Source of the DNA: Amarobacter sp964507025
GTDB taxonomy: Bacteria > Chloroflexota > Dehalococcoidia > Tepidiformales > Tepidiformaceae
Reading direction: 5' to 3'
Length of the DNA stretch: 64,000 nt
NCBI GenBank assembly: GCA_964507025.1
Contig: CAZDOK010000002.1
Coordinates: 1-64,000 of the forward strand
This document shows positions 1-10,963 of the stretch, in pieces. The translations under genes and the position numbers were made by a program. The notes below the pieces were generated by a model that worked only from the letters and a program-made list of their open reading frames with translations, was not told where the DNA came from and did not search any database. Numbering within the stretch: the stretch's first letter is position 1; every line of letters starts with the position of its first letter.

Positions 1-1442
1 TCCTTCTGGGCGTCATACCCCTGTCCCTTTCCGAGCTTTTCGACTTCCTCGCCGACGACGGAGCCGTCCTTGCCGGCCTTGATCGCGAGGCGGCGCAGCG
101 GCTCCTCGAGGGCGCGGCGCAGGATCTTGACGCCGGTGGCCTCGTCGCCGTCGAGCTTGACCTTGTCGAGGACGGGGAGGGCGTTGATGAGGGCGACACC
201 GCCGCCGGAGACAATGCCTTCCTCGACCGCGGCGCGGGTGGCGCTGAGGGCGTCTTCGACGCGGTGCTTCTTTTCCTTGAGCTCGACTTCGGTGGCGGCG
301 CCTACCTTGATCACGGCGACGCTTCCGGCGAGCTTGCCAAGGCGCTCCTGGGCCTTTTCGCGGTCCCAGTCGCTCTTGGCCTCTTCGAGGATGGCGCGGA
401 TCTGGGAGACGCGGGCGTCGAGGTCCTTCTTCTTGCCCTTGCCCTCGATGATGGTGGTCTCTTCCTTGGTGGAGGTGACGCGGCGGGCGCGGCCGAGGTC
501 GGCGACCTCAACGCTTTCGAGCGTGCGGCCGATTTCCTCGGAGATGACCTGGCCGCCGGTGAGGACAGCGAGGTCGCCGAGGTTATCCTTCTGGCGGTCG
601 CCGAAGCCGGGCGCCTTCACGGCGAGGATATTGATCGTGCCGCGGAGCTTGTTGACGGCGAGGGTGGCGAGGGCTTCGCCTTCGAGGTCGCCGCAGATGA
701 TGACGACGTTCTTGGTGACCTGGAGGATCTTCTCGAGCATCGGCAGGATTTCCTGGACCGAGCTGAGCTTCTTATCGGTGATGAGGATGTAGGGGTCCTC
801 GATGACCGTTTCCATGCGGTCGGGGTTGGTCACGAAGTAGGGGCTGATGTAGCCGCGATCGAAGGCCATACCGTCGACATACTCGACTTCGGTCTGGATG
901 CCCTTGGACTCTTCGACGGTGATGACGCCGTCCTTGCCGACCTTCTCCATGCACTCGCCGATGAGGTTGCCGATCGACGGGTCGTTATTAGCGGAGATGG
1001 TGGCCACCTGGGCCATCTGGTTGCGCTCGGTGACCTTGATGCTGTTCTTCTTGATGGCCTCGACGAGGGCGTTGGCGCCGGCTTCGAGGCCGCGCTTGAG
1101 GCCCATGGGGTTGGCGCCGGCGGCGACGTTCTTGAGGCCTTCCTGGACGATAGCCTGGCCTAGGACGGTGGCGGTGGTGGTGCCGTCGCCCGCGATGTCG
1201 TTGGTCTTCGAGGCGATTTCCTTGGCGAGCTGGGCGCCGATGTTCTCGAAGGGGTCTTCGAGCTCGATGTCCTTGGCGATGGTTACACCGTCGTTGGTGA
1301 TGGTGGGTGCGCCGAACTTCTTATCGAGGACGACGTTCCGGCCCTTGGGGCCGAGGGTGATTTTGACGGCGTCCGCGAGCGCATCGATGCCGCGCTTGAG
1401 GGAATGCCGTGCTTCTTCATCGAAGAGCAGCTGCTTTGCCAT
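1..1442 (-). CDS. groEL: 60 kDa chaperonin GroEL (3' end outside window)
   Basis: ATP-dependent chaperonin that folds cytosolic proteins in a double heptameric ring with GroES. About 480 of the usual ~540 residues are visible. The start is ATG at 1442, reading MAKQLLFDEEARHSLKRG. Visible family motifs are LGPKGRNVVL near residue 31, GDGTTTATVL near residue 85, the apical-domain GDLEGEALATLAVNKLRG and a late VSGGG. The frame stays open to position 1, so the C-terminus lies outside. No groES lies immediately upstream; the gene has its own CIRCE operator and is divergent from recQ, so this copy is expressed as its own unit. HrcA-type heat-shock repression is the expected control, inferred from the CIRCE element. 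Confidence 0.97.
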   Translation of the reverse strand, partial: MAKQLLFDEEARHSLKRGIDALADAVKITLGPKGRNVVLDKKFGAPTITNDGVTIAKDIELEDPFENIGAQLAKEIASKTNDIAGDGTTTATVLGQAIVQEGLKNVAAGANPMGLKRGLEAGANALVEAIKKNSIKVTERNQMAQVATISANNDPSIGNLIGECMEKVGKDGVITVEESKGIQTEVEYVDGMAFDRGYISPYFVTNPDRMETVIEDPYILITDKKLSSVQEILPMLEKILQVTKNVVIICGDLEGEALATLAVNKLRGTINILAVKAPGFGDRQKDNLGDLAVLTGGQVISEEIGRTLESVEVADLGRARRVTSTKEETTIIEGKGKKKDLDARVSQIRAILEEAKSDWDREKAQERLGKLAGSVAVIKVGAATEVELKEKKHRVEDALSATRAAVEEGIVSGGGVALINALPVLDKVKLDGDEATGVKILRRALEEPLRRLAIKAGKDGSVVGEEVEKLGKGQGYDAQK

Positions 1443-1484
1443 TGGTACCTCGGTGAGGGGGTGTTGTGCTGTGCGGAGCGTATG

Positions 1485-1511
1485 TTAGCACTCCCTGTCA
1501 ATGAGTGCTAA
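1485..1511 (-). promoter_or_regulatory. CIRCE operator (HrcA binding site) of groEL
   Basis: A perfect inverted repeat TTAGCACTC-N9-GAGTGCTAA lies 43 bases upstream of the groEL ATG. This is the canonical CIRCE consensus bound by the heat-shock repressor HrcA. On the minus strand a TTAGCA at 1511-1506 and a TAACAT at 1487-1482, 18 bases apart, could be the -35 and -10 boxes, so the operator arms may also be the promoter. The CIRCE match is direct; the promoter assignment is inference. Confidence 0.96.
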
Positions 1512-1572
1512 TCGCATGGTGGCGGATCGGCCGGGGGAGTGCAAGAGGGAGCACGGGGAAGGGCACAGCGCC

Positions 1573-1608
1573 TTGCCGCTGGTCGCACACATGTTCTAGA
1601 CTCCGCCC

Positions 1609-1611
<3 letters not shown>
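1573..1611 (+). promoter_or_regulatory. recQ promoter, apparently leaderless
   Basis: TTGCCG (1573-1578), an 18-base spacer and TAGACT (1597-1602) precede the GTG start at 1609 by six bases. A start point 6-7 bases after the -10 box would fall on the GTG itself. No Shine-Dalgarno sequence is present. Confidence 0.6.
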
Positions 1612-3708
<2,097 letters not shown>

Positions 3709-3717
3709 GAGGCTCTG

Positions 3718-4173
3718 CTACCTCGCGGCAGCCGCACGGCGCACGACGCGCTCAACCTCGGCTGCCAGGCCGATCGCATCCTCGGGTACACCCCTTTCGC
3801 GTAGCATCGCGCCATCCAGGAAGCGGGCAACGTACGCCTCCGGGGTCATCCACCGCCAGACCAGGTGCTCGTCGTTGATCACGGGTTCGGCGCCATCCGG
3901 GCAGGTCCCGTTGTAGATGAGCACGTGCGCGGTGCCGGGGCCGGTGTGGTAGGTCATCACGTCGACAAGCCGGAGCGTGGCCGGGTCGATGGCGATCCCG
4001 GTCTCCTCGAACACTTCGCGCGCCGCGGATTCGTCGGGGCGCTCGCCCTGTTCAACGTGTCCGCCGGGAATGAACCACCCGCCGCCGCCGAAGCCATCGA
4101 GGCCACGCTTCATCACTAGGATTTCCTCGTCGCGCCACAGAACCACGGATGCACCAAGTTCGAATCGTTCCAC
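3718..4173 (-). CDS. NUDIX hydrolase
   Basis: Hydrolase of a nucleoside diphosphate linked to another moiety; the substrate cannot be read from sequence. 151 residues from GTG 4173. The NUDIX box is GGHVEQGERPDESAAREVFE followed by ETGI, matching GX5EX7REUXEEXGU. The open frame extends far upstream, but that part is antisense to the nucleotidyltransferase gene and is not coding. Two GTG codons (4173, 4182) and an ATG (4215) are possible starts. I chose 4173 because a TATCGT -10-like box (4186-4181) lies seven bases before it, the spacing seen at other starts here. The 3' end is 9 bases from the end of recQ, convergent. Confidence 0.87.
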   Translation of the reverse strand: MERFELGASVVLWRDEEILVMKRGLDGFGGGGWFIPGGHVEQGERPDESAAREVFEETGIAIDPATLRLVDVMTYHTGPGTAHVLIYNGTCPDGAEPVINDEHLVWRWMTPEAYVARFLDGAMLRERGVPEDAIGLAAEVERVVRRAAAAR

Positions 4174-4296
4174 GCTCCGCACGATACCGGATGCGCCCCC
4201 ACAGCGGGGAGGCATGGCAGGGGGTGGCCGCGATTTGCCTGCATGGGCGCGGCCGGTGTCCTTCTCCCTCCCCTCCGCGGGATGGACAATCGGAGG

Positions 4297-5646
4297 ATGG
4301 GCATCACGCACGAGGACCTCGCGGCGGCGTTCCGGGAACGTGGCCACCAGCTGTGGCTGGTGGGCGGGGCCCTGCGCGATCGGTTGCTGGGCATCGAGTC
4401 GCACGACCAGGACTATGCGACCGATGCGGACCCCGACGCGGTGGAGGCGCTGGTGCGGGGCCTCGGCGCCACGGTGACGACGGTCGGCAAGCGCTTCGGG
4501 ACGATCGGCGTCCGCATCCAGGGGCACTGGAGCGAGATCACGACGTTCCGCGGGGACTCGTATGCAGGTGGCACGCGCTGGCCCGACGTGACCTTCGGTG
4601 CCTCGATCGAGGAAGACCTGGCCCGGCGCGACTTCACGGTCAACGCGTTCGCCGAGGATGCCTACACGCACCGCTTCCTGGACGTTTACGGTGGCGAGCA
4701 GGACCTGGCCAATCGTGTCATCCGCGCGGTTGGCGACCCGGCAACGCGCTTCCGGGAAGACCCGCTCCGCATCTTGCGTGGCCTGCGGTTCGCCAGCCAG
4801 CTGGATTTCGAGGTTGAACCCGCCACCCTGGCCGGCATGCAGCAGACGGCGGACCTGATCCCCACGCTCTCGCAGGAGCGGGTCACCAGCGAGCTCGACA
4901 AGCTCCTGCAGGGCGCGGACCCGGCGCGAGGGCTCGAAATTCTGCGCGAATCGGGCGCGCTGGGCTTCGCACTGCCCGAGCTTGAGCCCATGGTTGGCTG
5001 CGAACAGAACCGCTTCCACCAGCTCGACGTGTGGGGGCATAGCGTGGCGACTGTGCGGGCTATCGCGGTCGCACCGGAGACGATCCGGTTGCGCCGTTGG
5101 GCGGCGCTCCTGCACGACGTGGGGAAGCCGGCGGTCCGCCATGTGAAAGCGAACGGCGAGTGGGGCTTCTACCGCCATGAGACGGCCGGCGCCGAACTCG
5201 CGGCGGCGATGCTGGATCGGCTCCGGCTGGGGCGGGCCGAGTCGCACGCCATCGTGTTGCTCATCCGGCGCCACATGGACCGGCCGGAGCCAGGTGACCG
5301 GCGGTCGGTGCGCCGGTTCATGGCGAAGGTGCCGGAGCACTGGCGCGACCTGCTGGCGCTGAAGCGGGCCGACAACGCCAGCCATACGTACGACGACACG
5401 GAGTACCACGATCGCCTCGAAGCTGCCTGCCTCCGGGCGGAGGCCGAGGAGCGGGAAGCATTGCGCGCGGAAAGCCCGCTCACGGGCGACGACCTGGTGC
5501 GGATGTTCGACCGGGAACCAGGGCCATGGATCCGGGTCATCAAGGACCGGCTGAGCGCGCTGGTGCTCGATGGCGACCTCGCGCCGGGGGACCGGGAAGG
5601 GGCCGAGCGCATCGCGCGGCGGATGATGAACCGGGAGAGCCGCTGA
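4297..5646 (+). CDS. cca: CCA tRNA nucleotidyltransferase / poly(A) polymerase family, with HD domain
   Basis: Class II nucleotidyltransferase, probably adding CCA to tRNA 3' ends. 449 residues. The N-terminal head carries LVGGALRDRLLG and the metal-binding DQDYAT (usually DxD), then RRDFTVNAFA and the RNA-binding FREDPLRILRGLRFASQL. The C-terminal half contains an HD domain (LRRWAALLHDVGKP, and H...D in the following helices), so 2'-phosphatase or phosphodiesterase activity is possible. ATG 4297 was chosen over ATG 4282 because a GACAAT -10-like box ends six bases before it. CCA-adding versus A-adding specificity cannot be settled by eye. Confidence 0.9.
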   Translation: MGITHEDLAAAFRERGHQLWLVGGALRDRLLGIESHDQDYATDADPDAVEALVRGLGATVTTVGKRFGTIGVRIQGHWSEITTFRGDSYAGGTRWPDVTFGASIEEDLARRDFTVNAFAEDAYTHRFLDVYGGEQDLANRVIRAVGDPATRFREDPLRILRGLRFASQLDFEVEPATLAGMQQTADLIPTLSQERVTSELDKLLQGADPARGLEILRESGALGFALPELEPMVGCEQNRFHQLDVWGHSVATVRAIAVAPETIRLRRWAALLHDVGKPAVRHVKANGEWGFYRHETAGAELAAAMLDRLRLGRAESHAIVLLIRRHMDRPEPGDRRSVRRFMAKVPEHWRDLLALKRADNASHTYDDTEYHDRLEAACLRAEAEEREALRAESPLTGDDLVRMFDREPGPWIRVIKDRLSALVLDGDLAPGDREGAERIARRMMNRESR

Positions 5647-5647
5647 T

Positions 5648-6151
5648 TCAGCCGCGGCGCAGGCGCGGCGGGATGGGCGGCCAGCCGCCGCCGCCTTCGG
5701 AGGAGGCCCGCTCGTGGGCGCCGAGCACGGAGAGGAGGATGTCTTCGATCCTGGCGCGGGTCCAATGAGCGCTGCGGCGCTCGGGGCCGGCAGCCACCAC
5801 CGAACCTCCGGGACCACCGGTGCCGATCGTTGCGGCGATCGCCCAGCGGGGGGCATCCATGCGGGTTCGCTCCACCATTGCAAACGTGAGCGTCGTGCTA
5901 TCGCCGAGGGTGAGCGCGAAGGCCGGTACCGGGCCGTCGGGAAGAGGGCCAGGGCCAAGGTGCACCGCCAGGGCGTCGCCATAGACGTCACGGATGTCGA
6001 CTACGGCCTCTTCGACCCAGCGGTGGATGGCGGAGAGGAGCGTGTACTGGGAATCGAAGTCGGGGGCACCTGCAAAGCCCTTGAGGGCGCGGCGCTCCTC
6101 CCACGAATCCCGGAGCTGAGCGACGCGGCGCCGGAAGTTCTCGTGGCCCAT
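5648..6151 (-). CDS. conserved hypothetical protein
   Basis: 167 residues from ATG 6151 (MGHENFRRRVAQLRDSWEER). I do not recognise the family. It is a soluble, mixed alpha/beta-looking protein with no signal peptide or membrane segment and a Gly/Pro-rich tail (SSEGGGGWPPIPPRLRRG). Its stop lies 1 base beyond the convergent cca stop. The open frame extends 31 codons upstream, but ATG 6151 is the only ATG giving a charged, helical start. Confidence 0.6.
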   Translation of the reverse strand: MGHENFRRRVAQLRDSWEERRALKGFAGAPDFDSQYTLLSAIHRWVEEAVVDIRDVYGDALAVHLGPGPLPDGPVPAFALTLGDSTTLTFAMVERTRMDAPRWAIAATIGTGGPGGSVVAAGPERRSAHWTRARIEDILLSVLGAHERASSEGGGGWPPIPPRLRRG

Positions 6152-6279
6152 CGGCACCCTACCACCCCCTTCTGCTGCCTCACACGAGCGGTGCCACCGG
6201 CCCTGAATGGGCGTCGAAGACCGGGTGGGGGGTGCCGCTCGCACGCCCCCTGCTGTTCCCGTCTTCCCGGCATGTGGAG

Positions 6280-6618
6280 CTATACGGCGGCGGGGCCCCG
6301 TTCGTTCGTCCGCACGCGGATAACGTCGATGACGTCGGAGACGAAGATCTTGCCGTCGCCGATCTCGCCGGTACGGGCGTTATCGGCGATGGCGTCGATG
6401 ACCTTTTCGGTGTCGGCATCGTTGACGACGATCACGACCCAGGCCTTGGACAGGTATTCGACCTTGTAGGCGCGCCCGCGCCACTGTTCGGTGACGCCAC
6501 GCTGTTTGCCGTGGCCCTTGACCTCGGCGACGGTGATGCCGCCATAACCCAGCTCTTCCAGTGCTTCCCTCACAAATGTCAGCCGGGAGGGCCGGATGAT
6601 TGCGTCGATGCGCTTCAT
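6280..6618 (-). CDS. glnB: PII nitrogen regulatory protein (GlnB/GlnK family)
   Basis: Small trimeric signalling protein that reports 2-oxoglutarate and ATP/ADP and typically plugs or gates ammonium transporters. 112 residues from ATG 6618. The sequence shows the KRIDAIIRP start, the T-loop WRGRAYKVEYLSK with Tyr51 (the uridylylated residue in proteobacteria), and the C-terminal GEIGDGKIFV signature. It lies downstream of amtB on the same strand, the classical glnK-amtB pairing but with the transporter first. Modification of Tyr51 is not implied by its presence alone. Confidence 0.95.
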   Translation of the reverse strand: MKRIDAIIRPSRLTFVREALEELGYGGITVAEVKGHGKQRGVTEQWRGRAYKVEYLSKAWVVIVVNDADTEKVIDAIADNARTGEIGDGKIFVSDVIDVIRVRTNERGPAAV

Positions 6619-6689
6619 TCGAGTCAACTCGTCCTCTCTGCTCGCACTGTCCTGCGGTGCGTCGGAGCGCACCCTCGAGCCCGGTTGGG

Positions 6690-6731
6690 ATTGTAGGCTG
6701 CGGGGCGGGCGCCACGAGCAGGGCGCCCGCC
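6690..6731 (-). promoter_or_regulatory. amtB-glnB intergenic hairpin and possible glnB -10 box
   Basis: A perfect 10-bp stem (6704-6713 with 6722-6731, loop ACGAGCAG) lies between amtB and glnB, without a T tract. Just downstream on the minus strand is TACAAT (6695-6690), a good -10 box for separate glnB transcription. Probably partial termination after amtB plus a second promoter. Confidence 0.4.
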
Positions 6732-6747
6732 GCAGGAATCGCGGAGG

Positions 6748-8193
6748 CTAGCCGCCGTTGGCCGCGCTGAAGATGCCGGGGCCGGTGGGGCCGAAGTCGG
6801 GGTAGGAATCGAGGCCGTGTTCCATGAGGTCGAGGCCCTTGTCTTCCTCCTGCTCATCCACGCGCATGCCAATGGTGAACTTGATGGCGCCGAAGAGGAT
6901 GGAGGCGGTCACAACGACCCAGGCGATGATCGAGCCGAGACCGACGAGCTGCATTATCAGCTGTTCGCCGCCGCCTCCAACCAGGAGACCGTACTTGGAA
7001 GGCTCGAGGTACCCGGCGGCTCCCATGCCGGCCTCGGTGGAGAACAGCCCGACGGCGATGACACCCCAGGCACCGGCGCAGCCGTGGACGGGGAATGCGC
7101 CAACCGGGTCATCTACGCCGACTTTGTCGAGCAGGACGACGCCTCCGTACATCACGAGGGCGCCGATAGCGCCGATGACGACGGCTGCCCAGGGATCAAC
7201 CGTCGCGCAGCCGGCGGTGATGCCTACGAGGCCGCCGAGCACGCCGTTGATGGTGAGGCCGGGGTCGTAGCGGCCGGTAACCAGCTTGGATGCGAGCACT
7301 GCGGCCACGCCGCCGGCAGTTGCTGCGAGGGTGGTCGTCACGGCCACCTTCGCCGCCAGGGCGGCGCCGCCGCCTGTGAGGGCCAGGGTGGAGCCTGGAT
7401 TGAAGCCATACCAGCCAAACCACAGGATGAACATGCCGAGCGAGCCGATGGCGATGTTGTGGCCTGGGATGGCGTTGACGCGGCCCCCGGGTCCGAACTT
7501 ACCCTTCCGCGGGCCGAGGAAGATTGCGCCGACGAGGCCAGCGAAGCCACCGACCATGTGGACCACACCGGAACCGGCGAAGTCGACGTAGCCGTTGGCC
7601 ATCACGAGATCGGCGGGGTCGTCCTTGAAGGCGGTGAGCCAGCCGTTGGCATCCCATGCCCAGTGGACCACGGTGGGATAGATGACCGCGGTGATGACGA
7701 CGGTGTAGATGAGGTATGCCGAGAACTTGAGCCGCTCGGCGAGCGAACCGGCAACGATGGTGGCCGCCGCGGCGGCGAAAGCGAACTGGAAGAACCAGCC
7801 AGCGTAGTCCTCGAAGTCGTTGAGGAAGAAGTTGCCCATGCCGATGAAGCCGTTCGAGGAATCGGACGCGCCATAGGCGAAGGCCCAGCCGACACCCCAG
7901 AAGGCAAGTCCGCCGACACAGGCATCGATCATGTTCTTCATGAGGATGTTCGCGGTGTTTTTCGCGCGGACGAAGCCCGCGGTCAGCATCGCGAAGCCGG
8001 CCTGCATGAAGAACACGAGGAACCCTGCGATGAGGAGCCAGGCCGAATCGAGCGCGGCTACCAGGTCGGCCACGGTCTCGTCGGTGGTGGGTTCCTGTGC
8101 CATGGCAGAGGAGAACATCGCCATTGCAAGGAGGAAGCCACCGAGCACGCCGAGCGGCCGATGCAACCTCCCGTTCGTAATCCACTGAGACAT
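6748..8193 (-). CDS. amtB: ammonium transporter (Amt family)
   Basis: Membrane channel for ammonium uptake. 481 residues from ATG 8193, preceded by a GGGGG ribosome-binding stretch 9-13 bases upstream; an in-frame TTG lies two codons earlier. An N-terminal signal peptide (LGVLGGFLLAMAMFSSAMA) is followed by about eleven membrane segments. Family motifs include AGFVRAKNTANILMKN, GVGWAFAYG, GSGVVHMVGG and HGCAGAWGVIAVG with conserved pore histidines. The neighbour glnB supports PII gating of this transporter. Confidence 0.96.
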   Translation of the reverse strand: MSQWITNGRLHRPLGVLGGFLLAMAMFSSAMAQEPTTDETVADLVAALDSAWLLIAGFLVFFMQAGFAMLTAGFVRAKNTANILMKNMIDACVGGLAFWGVGWAFAYGASDSSNGFIGMGNFFLNDFEDYAGWFFQFAFAAAAATIVAGSLAERLKFSAYLIYTVVITAVIYPTVVHWAWDANGWLTAFKDDPADLVMANGYVDFAGSGVVHMVGGFAGLVGAIFLGPRKGKFGPGGRVNAIPGHNIAIGSLGMFILWFGWYGFNPGSTLALTGGGAALAAKVAVTTTLAATAGGVAAVLASKLVTGRYDPGLTINGVLGGLVGITAGCATVDPWAAVVIGAIGALVMYGGVVLLDKVGVDDPVGAFPVHGCAGAWGVIAVGLFSTEAGMGAAGYLEPSKYGLLVGGGGEQLIMQLVGLGSIIAWVVVTASILFGAIKFTIGMRVDEQEEDKGLDLMEHGLDSYPDFGPTGPGIFSAANGG

Positions 8194-8380
8194 TCGCAAT
8201 TACCCCCGTATCGAAGCGATGCGCAACCGCCCATGCGCCAGGCTCCAGTCGAGTCCTCCCGGGCCCAGGGGTACCCGCTGGATGCAACGAACGGTAAGAA
8301 GGGGTGGTTTCGCGGGGATGTCCGGAGTGTTTCGAGACTATTGACGGTTGATGACGATCAGGTTTCGGGCGGCGCCGGGG

Positions 8381-8716
8381 TCACGGCAACCGGCGCCGGG
8401 CACGAATCGGCCTTTCGCCCGGTGGGAGCCAGCGTTTGCCACCGCGGAGGGCACCGGTCATCGCGCGCAATGGCCCGAGTGTGCGCGGCCTCCATGCCCC
8501 ACCGAGGCCGGTCAGGCGTGTCTGCCATTCACGCGTGGGAACGGTTTCGGCCCATGCCAGGAACTGTTCGAGCTCAGCCAGGACCGTTGCGACTTCCTCG
8601 GTGCGGGCCTCGGACCGGAACACGCGCGCCGCACCGTTATGGGTTTCGTAGAGTGTCCGGAAGTCCCGGTGGAGGTAGCGGTCGAGGAAGCGCCCCAGGT
8701 GGTCGTAGTCAGCCAT
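8381..8716 (-). CDS. small protein resembling CdiI-type immunity proteins
   Basis: 111 residues from ATG 8716. The pattern DHLGRFLDRYLHRDF, then an acidic stretch and EEVATVLAELEQFLA, resembles the CdiI_2 family of contact-dependent inhibition immunity proteins (HQDW/HRDF near the start, then a long helix with an acidic ExxxFL). There is no CdiA-like toxin next to it, so it would be an orphan. The C-terminus (about 30 residues, RGGKRWLPPGERPIRARRRLP) is basic and looks unstructured. The family call is from memory of the pattern; a hypothetical protein is the fallback. Confidence 0.5.
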   Translation of the reverse strand: MADYDHLGRFLDRYLHRDFRTLYETHNGAARVFRSEARTEEVATVLAELEQFLAWAETVPTREWQTRLTGLGGAWRPRTLGPLRAMTGALRGGKRWLPPGERPIRARRRLP

Positions 8717-8779
8717 GGCGGCGGTATTGTGCGGGATCAGCCGGGCGCCGCCTACCCCATGGCGGGGCGTGGGGTGAGG

Positions 8780-8833
8780 TTGATGGGCCGGGTGCTGGCG
8801 GGTCTACAATCCGTGCGAGATTTCACAATCTCG
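8780..8833 (+). promoter_or_regulatory. etfBA promoter and 5' hairpin
   Basis: TTGATG (8780-8785) and TACAAT (8805-8810), 19 bases apart, form a plausible promoter. Directly after the expected start point is a 7-bp hairpin (8816-8833, CGAGATT/AATCTCG with a 4-base loop). The untranslated leader to the GTG would be about 120 bases, unusually long for this region. Confidence 0.45.
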
Positions 8834-8938
8834 TCATTTGTGGTAATCTGCCGCGGGTTCGCCCCACCAACCCCATGGAATTGTCCCGGCACTCACTCCC
8901 AATGGGGCCGGGTTACGCGCAGGAGGCCGAATCGCCGC

Positions 8939-9739
8939 GTGAACATCATCGTCTGTGTCAAGCAAATTCCCGACCCGGAGACCCCGGCTTCGTCGTTCAA
9001 AGTCGATGAAGCAGCCAAGAAGGTCATCCCAGCCCAGGGTATCGCGCCTGTCGTGAACCCGTATGATCCGCAGGCCACGGAAGCGGCCCTGCGCCTGAAC
9101 GAAGCCGATGGCGGTGGCAAGGTGACCGTCATCAGCCTTGGGCCCGATAGCGCCCGCGATGCGATCAAGCACGCGCTGGCCATGGGCGCCGATGAGGGCG
9201 TGCTCCTCACCGACCCGGCCTTCGAAGACATCGACAACTTCCAGACGGCGCGCGCCCTGGCGGCGGCCATTCAGAAGCTCGGTGGAGCCGACCTCATCCT
9301 GATGGGCCGCGCCGCGGCCGACTGGGACATGGGTGTTGTGCCTTCCGGGGTCGCCCAGATCCTTGGCATCCCCTGCGTAACGGTCGCGAAGGCGATTGAA
9401 AAGAACGGCTCGGCGCTCAAGGTCGAGCGGGTGCTCGATGACGGCTTCCAGACTGTGGAAGTGAGCACGCCGGCTGTTGTCTCGATCTCGAACGAGTTCG
9501 GCGAGCCGCGGTATCCGCAGCTCCGCCAGATCATGCTGGCGGCGAAGAAGACCGTGCAGGTCTGGAGCGCCGGCGATCTCGGCATCGCCGGGGATATGGG
9601 TGCGGCCAACCGCGTGCTGACGCTGGACGCGCTGTATGTCCCGAAGGTCGAGAGCAACGTCGAGATCATCGAAGGCGACACGCCCGAAGAGAAGGCCCGC
9701 AACCTCGCCCAGAAGCTGCGCGCCGCCAAGCTGGTTTAG
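8939..9739 (+). CDS. etfB: electron transfer flavoprotein beta subunit
   Basis: Soluble AMP/FAD-binding electron carrier subunit passing electrons from acyl-CoA dehydrogenases to the quinone pool. 266 residues, GTG start at 8939 with AGGAGG at 8921-8926. It opens MNIIVCVKQIPDPETPAS and has the family motifs VVNPYDPQATEAALRL, DLILMGRAAADWDMGVVPSGVAQILGIP and PAVVSISNEFGEPRYP. etfA follows after 18 bases. The crotonases elsewhere in the window are natural pathway partners. Confidence 0.96.
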   Translation: MNIIVCVKQIPDPETPASSFKVDEAAKKVIPAQGIAPVVNPYDPQATEAALRLNEADGGGKVTVISLGPDSARDAIKHALAMGADEGVLLTDPAFEDIDNFQTARALAAAIQKLGGADLILMGRAAADWDMGVVPSGVAQILGIPCVTVAKAIEKNGSALKVERVLDDGFQTVEVSTPAVVSISNEFGEPRYPQLRQIMLAAKKTVQVWSAGDLGIAGDMGAANRVLTLDALYVPKVESNVEIIEGDTPEEKARNLAQKLRAAKLV

Positions 9740-9757
9740 AACGCCAAGGAGCACCGA

Positions 9758-10720
9758 ATGGCTGGAATCCTCGTCATCGCAGAAGCACAGGAGGGCGCAC
9801 TCGCCCCCATTTCCGCCGAGCTCCTTGGTGCGGCCCGCAAGCTGGCGGGTGAAGGCGCGGGCAGCGTGACCGCAATGGTCGCTGGCACCGACGCCCTCGC
9901 GAAGGAGCTCATCGCCCTCGGCGCCGATGCCGCCATGGCCGCCACCAACCCGGCGCTGGCCGAAGGCACCGTGGATGCGTACCTGCCGGCCGTCGAGGCT
10001 GCGGTATCGCAAACCGGCGCCGAGATCATCCTACTCGGCCAGACAAGCCTGGGACGCGACCTTGGCCCCGCCCTGGCCTTCAAGTACAACAGTGCGGTCG
10101 CCATGGACTGCGTTGATGTGAAGGCTGACGGCGGCAAGCTGAAGGCGACCCGTTCGGCGTACGGCGGCAATGCTCGTGCTGAAGTCAGCTTCAAGAATTC
10201 GCCTGCGATTGCGACCATCAAGGCGAAGTCGTTTGATGGCCCCGAGGCGGATGCGGGCCGCAGCGGCTCGGTCTCGACGATCGACGCGGGAGGCGCGCCG
10301 CGGGTGAAGGTCCTGGCAACCTCGAAGGCGGAGAGCACGGGCATCCGGATCGAGGACGCTCCCGTGGTGGTGGCCGGTGGGCGCGGGCTCGGCGATCAGT
10401 CGGCCTTCGGGATGCTGGAGGAGCTCGCCAACCTGCTCAAGGGTGCGACCGGCGCCAGCCGGGCCGCGTGCGACCTGGGCTGGTACCCGCCGAGCCAGCA
10501 GGTGGGCCTCACCGGGAAGACGGTATCGCCGAACCTGTACATCGCGATCGCCATCAGCGGGGCCAGCCAGCACATGGCGGGCATGGCCGGTTCGAAGAAC
10601 ATCGTGGCCATCAACAAAGACGCGGATGCGAACATGGTGAAGGTCTCGAAGTTCGCGATCATCGAGGACTACAAGAAGGTGGTACCGGCTCTGATCGAGG
10701 AGATCAAGAAGCTGGGCTAG
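9758..10720 (+). CDS. etfA: electron transfer flavoprotein alpha subunit
   Basis: FAD-binding subunit of the ETF heterodimer. 320 residues, ATG 9758 with an AAGGAG site just upstream (9747-9752). The N-terminal half is the Rossmann-like domain (EIILLGQTSLGRDLGPALAFK). The C-terminal FAD domain has GGRGLGDQSAFGMLEELANLL, GASRAACDLGWYPPSQQVG and TGKTVSPNLYIAIAISGASQHMAGM, all classical ETF-alpha signatures. Ends at a strong terminator. Confidence 0.97.
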   Translation: MAGILVIAEAQEGALAPISAELLGAARKLAGEGAGSVTAMVAGTDALAKELIALGADAAMAATNPALAEGTVDAYLPAVEAAVSQTGAEIILLGQTSLGRDLGPALAFKYNSAVAMDCVDVKADGGKLKATRSAYGGNARAEVSFKNSPAIATIKAKSFDGPEADAGRSGSVSTIDAGGAPRVKVLATSKAESTGIRIEDAPVVVAGGRGLGDQSAFGMLEELANLLKGATGASRAACDLGWYPPSQQVGLTGKTVSPNLYIAIAISGASQHMAGMAGSKNIVAINKDADANMVKVSKFAIIEDYKKVVPALIEEIKKLG

Positions 10721-10748
10721 GCCACGGTCTCTCGAAGGCGCATGGTTC

Positions 10749-10780
10749 GGGGCGGGGGAATGTTCCCCCGCCCCGTTTTC
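10749..10780 (+). terminator. rho-independent terminator of etfBA
   Basis: GGGGCGGGGGAA and TTCCCCCGCCCC (10749-10760 with 10763-10774) form a near-perfect GC-rich stem with a very short loop, followed by GTTTTCGTTT. It lies 29 bases after the etfA stop. Confidence 0.85.
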
Positions 10781-10963
10781 GTTTCGAGGGACGGTACACA
10801 GCGTTAACGCCCGGCGATCTATCGCCGCGCCGCCAATGCGCTACACTGGAAGCACGTTGCGTACGGTGCCGCACCACCACTCTTGCGGGGCTTCCCTGCC
10901 CGCTCAGCCGCCATTCTCGTCCCTGGGGCACCTGCCATCCTCCGCGCCCGGGATCGTCAGCGC

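Noticed and set aside
4174..5991. Upstream part of the long frame containing the NUDIX protein
   Set aside because: Antisense to the cca gene; only the last ~150 codons resemble a protein family.
6801..9009. 730-codon plus-strand frame over amtB
   Set aside because: Antisense to amtB, which has signal peptide, membrane segments and family motifs; the frame is a Gly/Asp/Glu/His-rich shadow.
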